The translations under genes and the position numbers were made by a program. This document shows, in pieces, positions 27,174 to 36,658 of a stretch of 64,000 bases of DNA. Within the stretch, counting starts at the first letter, position 1. Every line of letters begins with the position of its first letter. The notes beneath the pieces are model-generated. The model ran no database searches, was not told the origin of the DNA, and saw only the letters and a list, made by a program, of their open reading frames with translations. Origin of the DNA: Acidobacteriota bacterium. GTDB lineage: Bacteria > Acidobacteriota > UBA6911 > JACQSX01. The stretch lies in contig JACQSX010000033.1 of the NCBI GenBank assembly GCA_016211105.1, positions 272,816 through 336,815 of the forward strand, read 5' to 3'.

Positions 27174-28379
27174 TCATTCGGCACCACGAGAAATGTCTGC
27201 CATCCGGCGATTCCCGCGGTATTTCACACTTTGCACTTCCTCATAGAATTGATGAATTTGTTCCACCATGTAAGAAGCTGTGTACTCTCTTCGCACTCCC
27301 ACGCGCGATCCTTCCGCAAGGCGACGGCGCAGAGTGGGCGTCGAAAGAACTTCCAAGAGCGCTCGTTTGAGAGCTTCCGGGTCCCCGGCTTCCACCAACA
27401 GTCCATTTGTACCGTGTTGTACCAGATCTGGAATTCCTCCCGTGTTGCTGGCCACGATCGGTTTTCCTGCAGCCATCGCCTCCAAGACCACCCGTCCCAT
27501 GCCCTCAAATAAGCTAGGCAAAACCGCAATATCTATCGCAGCAGTAACAGCCGGAATATCCGTTCGAAAACCGGTAAAAATGACCGAACCCTGAAGCCGT
27601 AACTGCGACATCCGTGACCTCAGCGCAGCTTCCAGATGGCCTTCACCCACGATCAGTAACACGGGCTTAGGCTCCATCTGAAGATTCTCCAAAACCCCTT
27701 TCCACGCGCGCAGAAGAACATCATGCCCTTTACCCTCCCACAGCTTTGACACCATGCCTACCGCGAGCTGCTGCGGAAGAATTCCCCATTCCTTGCGAAA
27801 CTGCGAGCCATCGGCTGTTTTAAATGCGGTGACGTCGATGCCGCTGTAGATTACAGCTTTGGGCACACCGCGCCCGATGCGCTCTCGTTCTGCCCAATCT
27901 AACAGTGATTTCGAAATAAATATCATCCCGTCACACCAATGGGCCGCCAAGCGTTCCAAGCATAGAAACAGTCCGCGTCGAAAGGCATATTCCGCATCGT
28001 GAAAGGCGAAGCCATGAACCGTATGCGCAACCAGAGGGATGCCGGCCAAACGCGCCGCCAGCCTACCGACGAAACCCGCCTTGGAATTGTGAGTGTGCAC
28101 CACATCGAAGCGATTTCGCCGCATCAGCCGTTGGAGCGCAAAGACCGCCTGCATGTCGTTGAGGACATGGATTTCACGGTTCAGTTGCGGAGCCAGATGA
28201 ACCGCGATTCCCATCTCTTCGGCTTGTTGCGTCAGACGTCCCATGGAAGCGCACACGAGCGCAACCTGGTAACCGCGGTCGCGAGACCCTTGCATCGTGA
28301 GCAGTGTATTGATCCCCGACCCGCTGAGGATGGGGAGGGTGTGGACATGCAGGATGGATAAGGACCGTGAAGAAATCAC
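27174..28379 (-). CDS. GT4-family glycosyltransferase
   Basis: The 401-residue protein is a GT-B glycosyltransferase of family 4. It has the N-terminal glycine-rich loop (LSGSGINTLLTMQGS), a V-H-T-H-NSKAG acceptor-side segment, HGFAF, a VGEGHLEAALR sugar-nucleotide region and the EX7E-type C-terminal site with SLFEGMGRVVLEAMAAGKPIVAS. It transfers a sugar from a nucleotide donor to a growing lipid-linked chain; the sugar is not predictable. The start is GTG 28379. The gap to the WecA-like gene is about 100 bases. The upstream neighbour on plus (28488) is divergent. Confidence 0.92.
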   Translation of the reverse strand: MISSRSLSILHVHTLPILSGSGINTLLTMQGSRDRGYQVALVCASMGRLTQQAEEMGIAVHLAPQLNREIHVLNDMQAVFALQRLMRRNRFDVVHTHNSKAGFVGRLAARLAGIPLVAHTVHGFAFHDAEYAFRRGLFLCLERLAAHWCDGMIFISKSLLDWAERERIGRGVPKAVIYSGIDVTAFKTADGSQFRKEWGILPQQLAVGMVSKLWEGKGHDVLLRAWKGVLENLQMEPKPVLLIVGEGHLEAALRSRMSQLRLQGSVIFTGFRTDIPAVTAAIDIAVLPSLFEGMGRVVLEAMAAGKPIVASNTGGIPDLVQHGTNGLLVEAGDPEALKRALLEVLSTPTLRRRLAEGSRVGVRREYTASYMVEQIHQFYEEVQSVKYRGNRRMADISRGAE

Positions 28380-28441
28380 AGGCGAACCTCGCCTCCGTAT
28401 TCCCTGACTTTCAACTGGCTCACGTTCTTCTCTTTTGCTAA

Positions 28442-28463
28442 TTTGAACTGATGGAAGTTCAAA
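28442..28463. promoter_or_regulatory. inverted repeat in a divergent intergenic region
   Basis: The arms TTTGAACT and AGTTCAAA are perfect complements over eight bases, separated by a six-base loop GATGGA. The dyad lies between the divergent GT4 gene (start 28379, minus) and methyltransferase gene (28488, plus), where promoters must be. It could be an operator or just a small hairpin. A TTGAACT/AGTTCAA element also occurs in the wza promoter region near 57667-57673. Confidence 0.35.
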
Positions 28464-28487
28464 AGTTCACGAAAGCCGCACCAATCG

Positions 28488-29375
28488 TTGTCGCTCATAG
28501 AAATATCAATTCTTGTGACGCATAGAAGCGGAACCAAGTTTCAGCGCGACCAGTTCAAGAAGCTTGAACGCGCCTATCAGCCACTCGTCTTTGAGGCCTA
28601 CGATCCTCATGATCCGCGTTTTCGCGTCCCAATGCACTATATGCTAAAAAATCGTACGCGCTTTCTCGTTGCGCTGCAGACGGCTTTCCCTTATTTCCCA
28701 CCGGCTCCGTTGACCATCGCCGATCTGGGAACTTATCCTGGAAGCCTACTCCGACTTCTCCGTTCTCTACTGACACCGAAACCGTGCCGGCTGATTGGAA
28801 TCGGACTCATGACTTCCCATGAGTTTTGCCAGGCGATGACGGAGGACTGCCATGCGGAGATCCTCACAACCAATCTGGACCCCGCTAACGACCAGCTCCG
28901 AGAGGGCGGGCATCCGACTCGGATTCCACTCGACGACGAGAGCGTCCACTTCGCATTTGCTCTCGAGATCATCGAGCATCTTGTCTCCCCTTTGCATCTA
29001 TTTGCTGAAGCGCATCGCATACTCGTGCCTGGGGGACATTTCTTGGTAACCACGCCGAACATCACACGCATTGGGAACGTCTTCAAACTTCTGATCGGAC
29101 GATCGAACTGCGATCGCCTTATCCCACCGGATTATCAGAATCCCGTAGATGAGTGGCGTCCCCACTTCCGGGAATACAGCTTGAGCGAAACGTGCGACAT
29201 GTTCCGCACCGCGGGATTCCAAATAACGGAAGCGTGGCATTTTTGCGGTCGCTTCACGACTCATAACGTCAAATCCATTAGCCACCGGCTCATTGACCTG
29301 GCGAAGCAGCCCTTTCACTTGGTTCCACACTTTCGAGACAGTCTCTTGGTAGTGGGAAGAAAGCCACCCCATTAG
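28488..29375 (+). CDS. class I SAM-dependent methyltransferase
   Basis: The 295-residue protein has the Rossmann SAM site (IADLGTYPGSLLRLLRSL), an acidic loop region (GIGLMTSHEF) and the classic LPPGG-type segment (EAHRILVPGGHFLVTTP), with EIIEHLVSPLHLF before it. It most likely methylates a sugar or a lipid-linked intermediate of the polysaccharide. The start is uncertain: TTG 28488 is the first start in frame, GTG 28515 is another. An ATG at 28451 is in a different frame and stops after 24 codons, so a frameshift near 28490 cannot be excluded. Confidence 0.78.
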   Translation: MSLIEISILVTHRSGTKFQRDQFKKLERAYQPLVFEAYDPHDPRFRVPMHYMLKNRTRFLVALQTAFPYFPPAPLTIADLGTYPGSLLRLLRSLLTPKPCRLIGIGLMTSHEFCQAMTEDCHAEILTTNLDPANDQLREGGHPTRIPLDDESVHFAFALEIIEHLVSPLHLFAEAHRILVPGGHFLVTTPNITRIGNVFKLLIGRSNCDRLIPPDYQNPVDEWRPHFREYSLSETCDMFRTAGFQITEAWHFCGRFTTHNVKSISHRLIDLAKQPFHLVPHFRDSLLVVGRKPPH

Positions 29376-29484
29376 GCGCCATCCTCTGAAAAATCCCCAT
29401 TCCGCGGACCAACCTCTTATCACAATTCCAGGGACTCGGTTTTTTATCCTCGCATTGCTCCCGCAACCTAAAACAAGCGTGGTT

Positions 29485-30579
29485 CTACGTCAAGCGATGG
29501 AACATATTCCTATACTGTTGGGCGATCTTTTCCCAGTCAAATTCGGCTGCTATGCAATCATGCAGTTCTTGACGCGGTGGAAATTTTTTCGCAAGGACAG
29601 ACTGGACAGTGGCCGCAATCCCCTCCGGCGTAGGCGTCTCAATCAACCACGAACGATCGAATCGTTCCAACAACTCGGGAATCGCCCCTACTTTCGTCCC
29701 CACGACTGGGGTTCCACACGAAAGACTTTCTAGGATTACGAGACCAAAACCCTCCAAGGCCTGACTTGGAATGACAAAGCAGTGTCCGGAAGAATAGAAT
29801 CGTGGTAATTCCCTTTCCGGGATATGGCCGCACAGATGCACGCGAGTTTCTAAATCCAGCACTCGGATCAGACCTTCCAGCTCTTCCCTGAGCGGACCTT
29901 CCCCGCCAATATCCAGACGCACATGAGACGGCAGCAATTTCATGGCTCGTATTAAACCATCAAGACCCATGCGAGGAACCAGATTTCGCAAAGTGATCAA
30001 CCGAACTCCATCGGATGAGCCAAGCTGACCATCAGGTCGAAAGTGCTGGCTGTCTACGCCTCCAGGAATGACAATCGCATCTCGGCGGTACAGTTTCCGC
30101 AGTTCTCTCTGCGAGAATCTGCTCAAGACAGTGACCGCGGTTGCTCGATATAGCATGCGCCTTTCCACCCATGCAAACAGTGGCAGCGCAGTCCTGCGTA
30201 ACGTCAGCGGCCACCGTGAAGATTTCACCAACAGCTCTTGGCCCCAGGAAGAGTGGAAGGTGTAAACGAGAGGGAGGGAAAATGAGGGTGGAATTGCTAA
30301 ACAAGCAGACAGTGGCTGATGAAAGTGAACTACGTCTGGTTGAAAACGGCGTACTGTTTCGCCGAAGACCCTACGAAAGCTGGTTGGCAACCCTCTTGCA
30401 AGCGATGGGAAATATCGGGTCTCGACGTGGTCCTCCGTCGGCGCAGTACCGGTGAATCGGGTCAGATATTGAACCTCCTCTCCCAGGCGCTTCCATGCCA
30501 ATCCGAGTTCTCGCGCCACCCGCCCGGCACCACCGATGGTCTGTGGAAACAACACATCGCAAAGTATTAGAATCTTCAT
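29485..30579 (-). CDS. GT4-family glycosyltransferase
   Basis: The 364-residue protein has a GT-B layout: MKILILCDVLFPQTIGGAGRVAREL at the N-terminus (glycine-rich acceptor loop), HFHQPLSACL, VIPGGVDSQHFRPDG, IGGEGPLREELEGLI and the conserved QALEGFGLVILESLSCGTPVVG with the EX7E glutamates. It adds a sugar to the lipid-linked glycan. ATG 30579 is chosen because the extra 15 residues upstream (MQNSAQKQF) are unlike family starts. It stands alone on minus between plus-strand genes, typical of the mosaic order in this locus. Confidence 0.9.
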   Translation of the reverse strand: MKILILCDVLFPQTIGGAGRVARELGLAWKRLGEEVQYLTRFTGTAPTEDHVETRYFPSLARGLPTSFRRVFGETVRRFQPDVVHFHQPLSACLAIPPSFSLPLVYTFHSSWGQELLVKSSRWPLTLRRTALPLFAWVERRMLYRATAVTVLSRFSQRELRKLYRRDAIVIPGGVDSQHFRPDGQLGSSDGVRLITLRNLVPRMGLDGLIRAMKLLPSHVRLDIGGEGPLREELEGLIRVLDLETRVHLCGHIPERELPRFYSSGHCFVIPSQALEGFGLVILESLSCGTPVVGTKVGAIPELLERFDRSWLIETPTPEGIAATVQSVLAKKFPPRQELHDCIAAEFDWEKIAQQYRNMFHRLT

Positions 30580-30704
30580 TGTTCTTCGCTTCTTCGCGAA
30601 TTGCTTTTGTGCGCTATTTTGCATCTATCGGATCAATCGATGGCATGTAACGGTCAGCCTCGCATAACTCTTATTGCGGTCAATTCCCGCCGAATCGAGC
30701 GGTC

Positions 30705-32210
30705 ATGAAGCTGGACAAGGACAACGGCGATCGCCACAGCCAGCCGTCAACCTCTGATTCACTGACACGCACCACAATCGTAGGGGGCATCTGGGCTATC
30801 CTCAACAATATTGCAACCAAAAGTCTCGGCGGAATCAAGGCCATCGTTCTAGCTCGACTGTTGTCACCTTCAGACTTTGGATTGATGGGTCTTGCCCTGG
30901 CGGCGGTGGGCACTGCCAACATGTTCTCCAGCCCGGGAATCTACACGGCACTCATCCAGAAGAAGCAGTTGGAAGATAACGATCTCAATGTTGCATGGTG
31001 GATCCATGCCGCACGAGGCTTGTTCCTCTTTTTGATATTTCTTCCGCTCGCCGGATGGGTGGGCAATTTTTATCACGAATCTGGACTCAAAACGATCCTG
31101 CGCGTCGTTGCCTTGACATTTCTTTTGGATGGCTTTCAGAGCATTGGCTTGGTTCGGCTCAACCGGACTCTAAACTTCCGACGTCTAATGCGATTGCACC
31201 AGACTTCCAACATCGTCAGCCTGATAGTAGGGGTGAGCCTTGCTTGGTTATTGCGAAACGTATGGGCGCTGGTAACAGCGCACCTGGCCCAGTTGGCGAC
31301 GGTTGCCGTGCTGTCTTACACTTTGCAGCCGTTTCGACCGACTCTACGGGTCGACTGGAGGCGAGGACGTCATCTACTGCATTTTGGCAAATATGTTTTC
31401 ATCGCCGCAGTCTGCTATTTTCTGGTCATCAGGGGAAATGAATTTCTGCTAGCCAAGATGATCGGACTGAAAAGTTACGGATACTATGCTTTGGCGATGA
31501 GTCTGGTGGGGGTAGCCGCAGGCCCGATCGAGCAACTGATCACTTCAGTGGCTCTTCCGGCGCTTTCACGGATCCAGGAAGAAAGCGAACGTTTGGCTGC
31601 AGCATTTGCCAAGCTTTTTCGTACTGCAATGATGTTGGCGGCGCCCCTGTTTGTAGGTATCGCAATCTTGGGAAGCGATCTGGTTTCCCTTGCGCTGGGA
31701 CAGAAATGGCAACCAATGGTCGGCCCCCTCATGTGGCTCTGTTTGTTTGCATGGTTTCGAAGTCTGATTCATACGTTTGATCTCGTATACTGCGCGATCG
31801 GAAAACCGAAACTGGAGGCCGCACTTCGCGGTATCGAACTGTTTCTTTTTGGGGCAGGCATCGTGCCCGTGATCTGGTTCTACGGGGCACGGGGCGCAGC
31901 CGCCTTCCTATTTTCAATTCAAGCGGTTAGCTTACTGCTGCACATGCTTGTGGCGCGCCGCTATGTAATTGGCGTTCTTCCGGCGGTCGCAAAGGTTTGG
32001 ATCACATTTTCACCCTTGTTTGGAGGACAACTGCTGTTTACTTGGGTCCGGTGGCATCTGGCTGACGGCAGCAACTGGGCGCAGTTCATCTTGCTGGGGA
32101 CCCTTTACGCGTTGTTTGCTGTTAGCTTCGTGGCATGGCGAGAGCGAACATTATTGGCTACTTTTTTCCAGACACGCCCAGTGCCGAAAATTCGCGAAGA
32201 CTTCTTGTGA
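30705..32210 (+). CDS. Wzx-like polysaccharide flippase
   Basis: The 501-residue protein has 12-14 predicted helices and the MOP/Polysacc_synt pattern, starting with TIVGGIWAILNNIATKSLGGIKAIVLARLLSPSDFGLMGLA. The N-terminal repeat with an FGLM motif is typical of Wzx/RfbX/MurJ-related flippases of lipid-linked oligosaccharides. It probably moves the undecaprenyl-linked repeat unit across the inner membrane. The ATG at 30705 is in a short, poorly conserved N-terminus. Together with the Wzy, Wzc and Wza genes of this locus it completes a Wzx/Wzy-dependent pathway. Confidence 0.88.
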   Translation: MKLDKDNGDRHSQPSTSDSLTRTTIVGGIWAILNNIATKSLGGIKAIVLARLLSPSDFGLMGLALAAVGTANMFSSPGIYTALIQKKQLEDNDLNVAWWIHAARGLFLFLIFLPLAGWVGNFYHESGLKTILRVVALTFLLDGFQSIGLVRLNRTLNFRRLMRLHQTSNIVSLIVGVSLAWLLRNVWALVTAHLAQLATVAVLSYTLQPFRPTLRVDWRRGRHLLHFGKYVFIAAVCYFLVIRGNEFLLAKMIGLKSYGYYALAMSLVGVAAGPIEQLITSVALPALSRIQEESERLAAAFAKLFRTAMMLAAPLFVGIAILGSDLVSLALGQKWQPMVGPLMWLCLFAWFRSLIHTFDLVYCAIGKPKLEAALRGIELFLFGAGIVPVIWFYGARGAAAFLFSIQAVSLLLHMLVARRYVIGVLPAVAKVWITFSPLFGGQLLFTWVRWHLADGSNWAQFILLGTLYALFAVSFVAWRERTLLATFFQTRPVPKIREDFL

Positions 32211-32332
32211 CCGAGCTCGTTTAGCGCGCACACCGGAAAAAGAGTCGTCAGGATCATGTCGGGTCTTCCAGCCAGGTAAAGAAAGCACCGATCTTTCCCT
32301 TAAGCGGGGCAGGTCCCTGAAAGGAGAACAGG

Positions 32333-33919
32333 ATGTCACGCATTGGACAGACTTTTGTGGTGGCAGCAGTTCTTGGGTGCTTTTCCCTAGGAGTGGCGCT
32401 CAAGCTGCATGCGCCACTGACATTTTGGGATTCTGCTTTGATCCAATGGGCGCTGTCAGCAACCCAGTCCGAGGCGCCAACATTGACCTCACCTCTGTAC
32501 CTCGCAAGCATGAAACTTATGGCAGGGTTGGATCGGCTCGAGGTCACACGTTTGCGAAAGTTCAATGCCGCCGGCGCCGTCCTAACCGGCATTTTCGCGT
32601 TTTGTCTGGGAACTCGTCTGTGGGGATGCAGCAAAGGTGGAATGGTGGCATTTTCAATGTACATGCTGCACCCGGCAACCATTCAGGGAACCCAGAGTTT
32701 GGACGGCGCTGATTCCTCATATTTACCCGCCGCCTTTGCTCTCTGGGTCTTCGCGCTTCTCTCTCCCCGGCTGCAGGGTTGGAAAAGAGGGCTCGTGCTG
32801 ATGCTGTGCAGCGCATGGGCGATGGGATGGAAAATTACCTCTTCCCTGGGACTTTTACTTTACTTGATCCCGCTGGCAATTTTTAGGATCGGCGACAAAT
32901 CTGACTCTGCGAGGAGTCGCAGAGACCTCTTTGCGACCCTTGCCGGCTTCCTTCTATTTGCGATCCCCTGGTGGTCCCTGCAACCATGGACCACACTGCA
33001 GACTTCGGTAATCTCGGCCCTCTATGACCTAAGAATAAGGCCGGACGCGACTTTGCTGCGAACTATTTTTCACACTGGCCTCGGATTTTTGTGGCTGGGA
33101 CCATTTCTCGCGGTAATGGCGCTCTCGGGAGCAATCTCCTTATTCCGCCAAAACGACGTACGCCTTAAAGCCGTGATCGCAGGGACTGCGGTTTATGGGT
33201 TTGTGTATCTGCTTGCCGGCGGGATGAATCACGGATTTCCGAGATATCACGCTGCGGTTCTTCCTATTGTTTGCGCGATTGCGGCGACTCCTGCTCCTTT
33301 GCAATCCTGGAAGAGGAGAAACCTTCTTGTTCTTCTTCTACTAACCCTCTTGCTATGGGTTCTTGCGGGAGATCCGATCTATACCTTCAATTTAGGCGCG
33401 CGGCAAGCACTTCTTGAAGCAAGGCTGTGGCCCTACGCGGTAAAGGTGATCTATTTGCCGATTACCTGGGCGGTGATCGCCGTTGTCGCAAAACGAGCTT
33501 TTTCTCTTTCCTGGCCAGAGATTCTCTTGTTGGCCGCTTTAGCCAATTCAGTGACCTTCATGATTGTCCAAGGCCGTGCTGCCTATGTCACTTGCTACGA
33601 TTATGGTGAGGAAGGTCGTCAACGCGTGGTTGATTGGATCAAGCGCACTCTGCCAGCCGGAAGCTCAGTACTCTGTCCCCCTAACGTGACTGCCGAACTT
33701 TGGCAGACAGGAGTTCGCGGTCCGTCACATCGCGATTGGCAAACAAAGGAGTCGGTGCTGGCCTTCACCGAGCGGGCAGCCCCCAGTACGGTGGTGGTAA
33801 GTTTGACGGAAAATACCGCCTGGCAACTGAAGTGGCTGCTTCAGGATCCTCCTGCCAGATTCGCCAATTGCGCGGGGCGGTATTTTCGAATCGGCACCTA
33901 TTGGGTTTGCGCGCCCTAG
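32333..33919 (+). CDS. polytopic membrane glycosyltransferase-like protein (GT39/PMT type)
   Basis: The 528-residue protein starts with MSRIGQTFVVAAVLGCF and contains about ten membrane helices. The first periplasmic loop carries PLTFWDSALIQWA, where the WD resembles the catalytic acidic position of GT-C enzymes (PMT/ArnT/GT87). The C-terminus (PAGSSVLCPPNVTAELW) looks like a soluble domain. GT-C enzymes use lipid-phosphate sugar donors at the outer face of the membrane. A clear AGGAGA-type ribosome-binding site precedes ATG 32333. The stop overlaps the convergent CDP-alcohol phosphatidyltransferase gene by four bases. Confidence 0.6.
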   Translation: MSRIGQTFVVAAVLGCFSLGVALKLHAPLTFWDSALIQWALSATQSEAPTLTSPLYLASMKLMAGLDRLEVTRLRKFNAAGAVLTGIFAFCLGTRLWGCSKGGMVAFSMYMLHPATIQGTQSLDGADSSYLPAAFALWVFALLSPRLQGWKRGLVLMLCSAWAMGWKITSSLGLLLYLIPLAIFRIGDKSDSARSRRDLFATLAGFLLFAIPWWSLQPWTTLQTSVISALYDLRIRPDATLLRTIFHTGLGFLWLGPFLAVMALSGAISLFRQNDVRLKAVIAGTAVYGFVYLLAGGMNHGFPRYHAAVLPIVCAIAATPAPLQSWKRRNLLVLLLLTLLLWVLAGDPIYTFNLGARQALLEARLWPYAVKVIYLPITWAVIAVVAKRAFSLSWPEILLLAALANSVTFMIVQGRAAYVTCYDYGEEGRQRVVDWIKRTLPAGSSVLCPPNVTAELWQTGVRGPSHRDWQTKESVLAFTERAAPSTVVVSLTENTAWQLKWLLQDPPARFANCAGRYFRIGTYWVCAP

Positions 33920-34749
33920 TAAAGGGTCCTTTGCGCCTTGTAGACGTAAAACACCATGAACAAGACTGATTGTACGAAATAGTAAACAGCATAGAAAATC
34001 AAAAAGACGTCTAAGATACCAACACCCGCGCATACGCCGAAAAACAAAAGCTGCAGATCAATCGAACCGAGATTGAGGTAGATCAAATACCACCATGATT
34101 TCCGGTATTTGGAGTCCTCCTCCGCTTGAGCGACATTATCCTCAAATGCTTGAATTTGAGTGTGCTGGCGGGAGTAGTAGAAGTAGTAGCCTCGCATGAT
34201 GTGGCTGTAAAGCCGCCCAAAACTGCTCACTGCGCCCGCCACGGCTACTAAAAAGGCACCGGAGGCTTCCCCGGTATCCAGGTAGCGTATCAGAAGCAGA
34301 TCATGGGATTCTCTGTAAAGGCCGAGGCCGATCCAAAAAAAATAACTTCCCTCGACAATGTCCCCAATCAGCGCGTCAAGAAATCTGCCGTAGGAGGTCA
34401 CGTTGTCCGTCACACGAGCGATGTTCCCATCGGCTGCATCGAAGAGCACATAAGCAACCAGCAATCCCAGACCCGGCCATGGCGTCAACTCTGGAATAAA
34501 GACCAGCAGCAGGCAGCCGACAACGCCGATCAACAGGCCCCAGTAGGCTACCCGGCTCGGTGAATGCGTGATTTTAAGAAGCAGGTGAGACAGATAGAAT
34601 GATAACTGCCTCACTACAAAGTAGCTGAGAGGGAACTGCCTGTCGAAATCCTTTTTTTGAGAGTGCGCCCCCTTAATGTCTGCAACGGAGAACACTCGTC
34701 TACCACTAGCTTTGTCTGCTTTCCAGGCACCACTTTGCGGTTGGCTCAT
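33916..34749 (-). CDS. CDP-alcohol phosphatidyltransferase family protein
   Basis: The 277-residue membrane protein has the CDP-alcohol phosphotransferase signature as DAADGNIARVTDNVTSYG, followed by RFLDALIGD. Three of the four family aspartates are in place. The fourth, expected four residues after the third (Dx3D), falls one residue later, as LDALIGD gives Dx4D. It has six or so helices and a 45-residue soluble N-terminus. The family transfers a phospho-alcohol to an acceptor, for example in phosphatidylinositol synthesis or phospho-glycan modification. Its place among glycosyltransferases suggests a polysaccharide or lipid modification, but this is inference. Confidence 0.75.
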   Translation of the reverse strand: MSQPQSGAWKADKASGRRVFSVADIKGAHSQKKDFDRQFPLSYFVVRQLSFYLSHLLLKITHSPSRVAYWGLLIGVVGCLLLVFIPELTPWPGLGLLVAYVLFDAADGNIARVTDNVTSYGRFLDALIGDIVEGSYFFWIGLGLYRESHDLLLIRYLDTGEASGAFLVAVAGAVSSFGRLYSHIMRGYYFYYSRQHTQIQAFEDNVAQAEEDSKYRKSWWYLIYLNLGSIDLQLLFFGVCAGVGILDVFLIFYAVYYFVQSVLFMVFYVYKAQRTLY

Positions 34750-34957
34750 TGCGACAGCGCCAGAGTCTACCTTACTATCTTCATCTTGCGGAGGGCAAAC
34801 TTTCCGTCCCCTAGAAGCCTGGCCGAGAATCGATCATGACACGTCCGGCTGCGAAAGATTCACGGCTGCCAGACAGAACGGTGTACCATGGAATTGGCAG
34901 ACTGGACCCATGGAACCGGTACCAGTCCGGTAAGAGAATGGAAAAGCACAGCCAGGA

Positions 34958-35914
34958 ATGGCGCCAACACTAAGCGTAATACTAACCTGTTATCAAGGGG
35001 AGCGGTGGATCGCTGAAACGATCGAGAGCGTCTTGCGTCAGACCTATACCGACCTGGAGCTGATCATTGTCAACGACTCCTCTCCCGACAGTTCGGCAGT
35101 CGTCCTGGAACACTACCGGAACAAAGATCCCAGGGTGGTTGTGTTGACCAATCCAAGCAACTTGGGAGTCGCCACCTCATGCAACGTAGGTCTCCGGAAA
35201 ATGCGCGGTGAATACTTTTGCATCTTGGATCAGGATGATTTGTGGAAATCGGAAAAAGCTGCCAGGCAGATCGAATTTTTGGAGCGATATCCGGAAATTG
35301 GCGCAGTTTACTCCAAGGTAGAACTCGTTGACACCGACGGGGAGTCCCTGGGTGAACGCAAGCTTCCCGATCCCAAAACAGGCGATCTCTTCATTCCATT
35401 TTTAAAAAATCTGGAAGCGGCCCCGATTGTCTCCTGCATGTTCCGCTCCTCTTTGTTGGCGCGAATCGGATACTTCGCCACCATCCAGGGAAATGAAGAC
35501 TTTGATTTTCTCCTCAGAGTGGCCAGCGTGACCCCTTTCGGATTTGTCCCAGAGATCCTGGTGGCGTTGCGTTGCCGGCCTGACTCGTTCAGTCACCGAG
35601 AGATCATGGTCTTTGACCAGTTCCGCTTAGCGGATCTACTGGAGAGCCGCTGGCCCAAGCATCGCCGGCTGGTCAGGCGATACCGGTCACAAGCTCACTA
35701 CAACACCGCCCACTATCTGGCAAACGCAAAGCGAGTAGCGGAGGCGCGACATCATTTTCTTCGTGCGGCCCTCTGCAGGCCTTCTTTTCTGAGGGCATGG
35801 TTTTGGTGGATCAACGCCAGCCTTCCCGAGGCGGTGAGCAAGCGTCTGCCGTTGCGCCTGCGACTCTCCCCGGGAAAATACCAACCGCGATTTAATCTGA
35901 TAAAGGAAAGGTAA
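34958..35914 (+). CDS. GT2-family glycosyltransferase
   Basis: The 318-residue GT-A transferase starts MAPTLSVILTCYQGERWI, with ESVLRQTYTDLELIIVNDSSPD (nucleotide-binding Asp) and the DXD-like CILDQDDLWKSE. A GNEDFDFLLRVA segment follows, with the acceptor-side ED. Inverting GT2 enzymes add hexoses or deoxysugars to lipid-linked chains. The downstream methyltransferase-like gene starts 3 bases after its stop, so the two are likely one transcript. The C-terminal 80 residues are basic and helical. Confidence 0.92.
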   Translation: MAPTLSVILTCYQGERWIAETIESVLRQTYTDLELIIVNDSSPDSSAVVLEHYRNKDPRVVVLTNPSNLGVATSCNVGLRKMRGEYFCILDQDDLWKSEKAARQIEFLERYPEIGAVYSKVELVDTDGESLGERKLPDPKTGDLFIPFLKNLEAAPIVSCMFRSSLLARIGYFATIQGNEDFDFLLRVASVTPFGFVPEILVALRCRPDSFSHREIMVFDQFRLADLLESRWPKHRRLVRRYRSQAHYNTAHYLANAKRVAEARHHFLRAALCRPSFLRAWFWWINASLPEAVSKRLPLRLRLSPGKYQPRFNLIKER

Positions 35915-35917
35915 CAA

Positions 35918-36658
35918 GTGCTGCCTAAGGCCAATCCCAGCGCTTCGCTCATGAGTGAGGAAAAGCGTGAACCGTTTTGGAAAGACTCGAGTTTCGAGGA
36001 TTTTCTCTCGAACCACCCCCGGCTGAAAGGCATGAAAAAGTACCTACCAAGGGGCCTAGCCTCGGAGGTTTTTGCCGGCCAGACAAAAATTAAGAAGCTC
36101 ACTTCCTCGTATAAAATCCGCGGCTACGACTACTTTTTCTACGCGCTGACTCGCGTGTTGAAGCCCGTGCGCTGTGTCGAAATCGGGGTATTGCAAGGTT
36201 TTAGCCTGCTGACCATCGCCTCCGCTCTCCGCGACAACGGCATCGGCCTCGTCGAAGGATTCGACCTGTTTGAGAAGTACCCCTTTCGCAATGAGCGCTT
36301 CGACGTAGTTACCGAGCGTCTAAGAGGCTTCGGGTTGCACCAGTGGGCGAAGATCTACCGCGTGGATGCTTTTGAAGTTCACGACAGATACCAGGCGGTT
36401 GACTTGCTGCATGTAGACATCTCCAACGACGGGGAAGTCTATCGGAAACTTTTCAACCAGTGGGCAGGCAAGGTGGCAAAAGCCATTATTTTTGAAGGAG
36501 GTAGCTCCAAGCGAGACGAAATTCCGTGGATGGCCCAATACCATAAGCATCCGATCACCGAAGCAGTCGCTGAAATTCGTGCGGCCTACCCCAGTTGGGA
36601 AATTTCCGTACTCGACCCCTATCCCTCAATTACGGTCGCCCTCCCAGCGACGGAGTAA
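35918..36658 (+). CDS. class I SAM-dependent methyltransferase-like protein
   Basis: The 246-residue protein has the SAM-fold signature VEIGVLQGFSLLTIASAL and then EGFDLFEKYPF, LLHVDISNDGEVYRKLF and AIIFEGGSSKRDEIPWM. That pattern resembles class I methyltransferases of the cephalosporin hydroxylase/TylF-like groups. The GTG at 35918 has GGAAAGG upstream; an internal ATG at 35951 is an alternative. It is tightly coupled to the GT2 gene before it. Its last 40 bases overlap the convergent GT4 gene on minus (36619-37779). The methylated sugar is unknown. Confidence 0.7.
   Translation: MLPKANPSASLMSEEKREPFWKDSSFEDFLSNHPRLKGMKKYLPRGLASEVFAGQTKIKKLTSSYKIRGYDYFFYALTRVLKPVRCVEIGVLQGFSLLTIASALRDNGIGLVEGFDLFEKYPFRNERFDVVTERLRGFGLHQWAKIYRVDAFEVHDRYQAVDLLHVDISNDGEVYRKLFNQWAGKVAKAIIFEGGSSKRDEIPWMAQYHKHPITEAVAEIRAAYPSWEISVLDPYPSITVALPATE

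Noticed and set aside
31969..32712. 247-codon plus-strand ORF between the Wzx and GT39-like genes
   Set aside because: It is a shifted frame of both neighbours and has no domain pattern.
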